Below are positions 61,302-64,000 of a stretch of 64,000 nt of DNA, piece after piece; the stretch's first letter is position 1; each line of letters begins with the position of its first letter. The stretch is taken from contig OX393577.1 of NCBI GenBank assembly GCA_947652605.1, positions 54,646,108-54,710,107 on the forward strand, read 5' to 3'. A program made the translations under genes and the position numbers. The notes under the pieces were generated by a model that searched no databases, had not been told where the DNA came from, and saw only the letters and a list, made by a program, of their open reading frames with translations. The stretch is from Elmis aenea. Its lineage: Eukaryota; Arthropoda; Insecta; Coleoptera; Elmidae.

Positions 61302-62246
61302 CAGGGTAAGGAGAAAGTACCGTAGTGGTTGATTATCTTAGTTATTTTTAAACCTTTTTTTTGAAATTTGGCTTAATATATGGTCAAAAACAAAAAAATT
61401 ATTGATATTTTAAATTTTTTTGCATTTCCGGTATAGCAAACAATGACCCAACTTAATTTTTTTTGAATGAAAGTCCCTATATCAGTGGTTTCCAACCTTT
61501 TTGTACTTCCGTCCCCCTTTTTCATAAAAAAAAAATTATTGTGTTCCCCTCACTTTTCGTTAACAATCTAATTTTATAAATACTGTCCTGATATAATACT
61601 TATTTAATGGACTACAAAACAAAATACCGTATTCTGTATAAATAAAGTTTTTTTTGTTTGTTTGTATACAAAAATGATATTTTGGTAACAGCTGCGCGCC
61701 CCCATTGCAATAGTCTCGCGCACCCCACAGGTTGGAAACCACTGCCCCATATATTTTTACATTTTCGGTTGCAGAATAAAAAAATACATCCAGAAACATC
61801 ATCAAGGGTTTTAATTTAAAATAAAGTTAATAAAAAAATTAAAATAAAAAAAAAACACAAAATCAGGATCGATTTGATTCACGGTCTCTGATGATGCGTG
61901 GGTCTGGTGTCCGGCAACGCTATTATGAACAATAAAATTTTACAACATAGTGACAGTAGTTACATGTATCTTGGTTTTGTGTAAGTTATCTTTTTAAATT
62001 ATTTCATTAATGTTATTTTAAAATAAAACCCTCGATGATGTTCCTGAATGTATTTTTTTATTCTGCATTCGAAAATGTAAAAACATACCAAGTGTTATAT
62101 TTAAAAAAAATAATTTGGAGTCATTTTCTGCTAAAAAATATCAACAAATTCTTTGTTTTTGACGATATATTCCAGCCAAATTTCAAATAAAAAGGTTTGA
62201 AAATAATTAAGATGATCAACAGTTCCGGGACTTTCTCCTATCGCTG
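61302..62246. mobile_element. Foldback M hosting a hAT MITE
   Basis: CAGGGTAAGGAGAAAGTACC and GGGACTTTCTCCTATCGCTG ends. Inner arms pair at 61760-61825 and 62020-62090. Confidence 0.8.
61483..61744. mobile_element. hAT-type MITE, second copy of the 52989 family
   Basis: Same ends as 52989-53166. Flanks CCCTATAT and CCCCATAT match at 7 of 8. Confidence 0.88.
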
Positions 62247-62639
62247 TATATCCATGTTTAATGTTAAGTATACAGCTCAAACATTGGCGGATGTGCTATT
62301 TGAGCACATGTTGATTGTGCTATATAATCACAATCTTTTCTTACAATAATAATTATTGTTTATCTTATCCAGATATTTTAAATGAGGTTGTTTTAAAAAA
62401 TTCGTGAGATTTTTTAATATTTATGAAATTAATACTTTTCTCTATAAACTAGAGATTTTTTTTTTAGTTGATCCTTATAATAAACTACAGTTTGTTTTCA
62501 TTATGGTATCAAAATTATTTAACATGGAAGTTACTAAAGAACTTGGGACCAAAAATTCTTAACTATAAGATGAATGCTGTACAAAACTGTCTGAAGGGGA
62601 AAATTATAAATTAATTATATACAGTGTCATTTAAATAAT

Positions 62640-62840
62640 CTGCATAAATGCAACAGTTTTTATTATGAATTCTCAGAAAAAAATGTGTAATTCTTAAAAT
62701 AAGGGCTCTTTATTCTTGCGAATATTTTTAAAATCGCTATAATCTAGTGTCATAAATTTTTATTGATTTTTTTCATCTTGAAATTAGTTTTGTCATGCAC
62801 CAACTTTTATGAAGAATAAAACTTATGAAAAATTGATAAT
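62640..62840. repeat. Fragment of the hAT element family at 1526
   Basis: Matches about 2430-2570 (TTTTTAAAATCGCTATAATCT...TAGTGTC, ATGCACCAACTTTTATGAAG). Confidence 0.7.
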
Positions 62841-63365
62841 AAAAAACAGTTTCATTTGTTGTAAATTCGTTTATAAGTATTTATACACTGCCCAAACATT
62901 GTGGAACATCAAAATTAAATTCATAAAACTAATATTGTACACTAACAGTACCATGCAAATTATGATTTCATTTTCAGAGTTCCTCAAGAATATTCATTTC
63001 TATTTTCACAAACACAAGTTCCTGCTCCTCAACATTCTGAACCATCTGCCCCAAAAACCCAAACCAATAAATATGGCGATGCTTGGGAGTAGTTGCATAA
63101 TTGCAAAAAAAATTATAGTAGAACCATATTCATTCGAATATTTACATCAGTTTGTAGTAACTTCTTGGAAATGTAGGAGAAATATATAATAATTAATTCA
63201 AAAATAGTCTTTGTTTTCGTTAAAGTGTTGTATGCTGTTAAATAACGATTTGCGTTTATACAATCCTACTTTTAGTAATATTCTTAACTATGGTAATATT
63301 CTTAAACTGAGTAATGAAATTGTGTATGTAATAACATTGATAAACCGTAGTTTTATTGGTCTGTA

Positions 63366-63755
63366 CAGGGTGGTCCAAATTCGATGGGATTGCATGGGTA
63401 TCTCGCTTAATATTTGAGATTTAACGGTTAAATTACCAAAAATGTGCATTTTTTGAGACAAACTCAAAACCGTTTTCAAAAATATTCTATCATTTCCGGT
63501 TTTCGAGTTATTCAATAAAAAGTGTTTTTTCTGTCCTATTAATAATGTGTCATATCTCCGTTATTGTTGTAAATATCGAAAATATTTATAGATATGATTT
63601 TTAGATATTTTTATGTTTAATTTGATAATACTAAAAAAAAATGTTTACCTTTGCCGTTAAAACGTTATGACAAAAACTCATCTTTTTTTAAATTGGAGCG
63701 ATAGTTGGCTATGGCCTATTTAAATTCCTTATTTTTTTCTCATTTGAAATATATA
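63366..63755. mobile_element. Mariner-type left-end segment, copy 2
   Basis: CAGGGTGGTCCAAATTCGAT, homologous to 58060-58450 throughout. Confidence 0.65.
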
Positions 63756-63864
63756 AGGGTTGATGAATTTATTTTCAATAATAAGCAAATCAGGCTGTGA
63801 AAACAAAGAAAAACAAGGTGTGAAACCTTTTAAAACTCATGTGGTACAAGTTACCAAGGTTTTT

Positions 63865-64000
63865 AAATTTATTGTTGAGATAAACATTTTAAATATTTGA
63901 ACATAGATAACAACAACATAGTCGGAATCAGCAGTAATGTAGTATATTGCTGTTTATCTTATGTTCAAAAATTTTTGATGTTTATCTCAACAACAAATTT
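63865..64000. repeat. Palindrome reaching the window edge
   Basis: AAATTTATTGTTGAGATAAA at the left and its inverse at the last bases, with TTTGAACATA pairing inside. It may continue beyond the window. Confidence 0.7.

Larger units (their letters stand above)
57793..63280 (+). pseudogene. Partial duplicate of the OCIA-domain gene (exons 4-6)
   Basis: A copy of asrij exon 4 starts abruptly at about 57793, 130 bp after the kinase stop. It lacks about 24 bp near its 3' end and has lost the GT donor (now gc). The short intron 4 is recognisable, and exon 5 follows at 57951-58047, cut off before its splice donor. An exon 6 copy with its AG acceptor is at 62978-63092; its frame is open to a TAG and ends KYGDAWE. 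About 80 bp of upstream intron and 190 bp of 3' flank also match the parent. Retained introns show DNA-level duplication, not retrotransposition. About 4.9 kb of transposons, including foldbacks at 58452 and 59167 and M at 61302, now separate exons 5 and 6. No start, OCIA domain or promoter is present, so it is almost certainly non-functional. Confidence 0.88.

Overview
This window looks like intergenic and intronic DNA from an AT-rich, transposon-dense insect nuclear genome. The evidence is spliced genes with GT-AG introns, AATAAA signals, insect-type gene families (an asrij/OCIAD1 orthologue and a phosphagen/arginine kinase), and many hAT, piggyBac and Tc1/mariner-type elements. A beetle is my best guess from the repeat style; this is inference, not proof.

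Layout. Positions 1-41 kb are almost entirely repeats. They include hAT-type MITEs with exact 8-bp target duplications, large TA-flanked foldback elements of the CAGGGTG...CACCCTG type, a decayed piggyBac copy, a hAT copy with two foldbacks nested in it, and microsatellites. Two weak minus-strand exon candidates lie at about 8.9-9.0 kb and 20.1-20.3 kb. The only well-supported genes lie in 41.7-57.7 kb. The first is a six-exon OCIA-domain gene (41712-46171, 255 aa). The second is a three-exon arginine-kinase-like gene (49517-57660, 371 aa) with substitutions at several canonical active-site positions. Directly after it lies a partial, intron-containing duplicate of exons 4-6 of the OCIA gene (57793-63280), split by newer elements.

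Both gene introns are full of transposons. Intron 5 of the OCIA gene holds a foldback that contains one hAT element that contains a second hAT element. The kinase introns hold a foldback carrying the C-terminal part of an IS630/Tc1/mariner-type transposase, several hAT MITEs and a PIF/Harbinger-like MITE.

The most unusual features are four. First, the kinase paralogue appears catalytically altered while its frame stays open. Second, foldbacks have several nested terminal motifs placed symmetrically in both arms. Third, several unrelated elements have ends built from iterated short motifs. Fourth, one piggyBac-type element keeps only the cysteine-rich tail of its transposase between intact ends. 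All family assignments are from reading the sequence; no searches were run.
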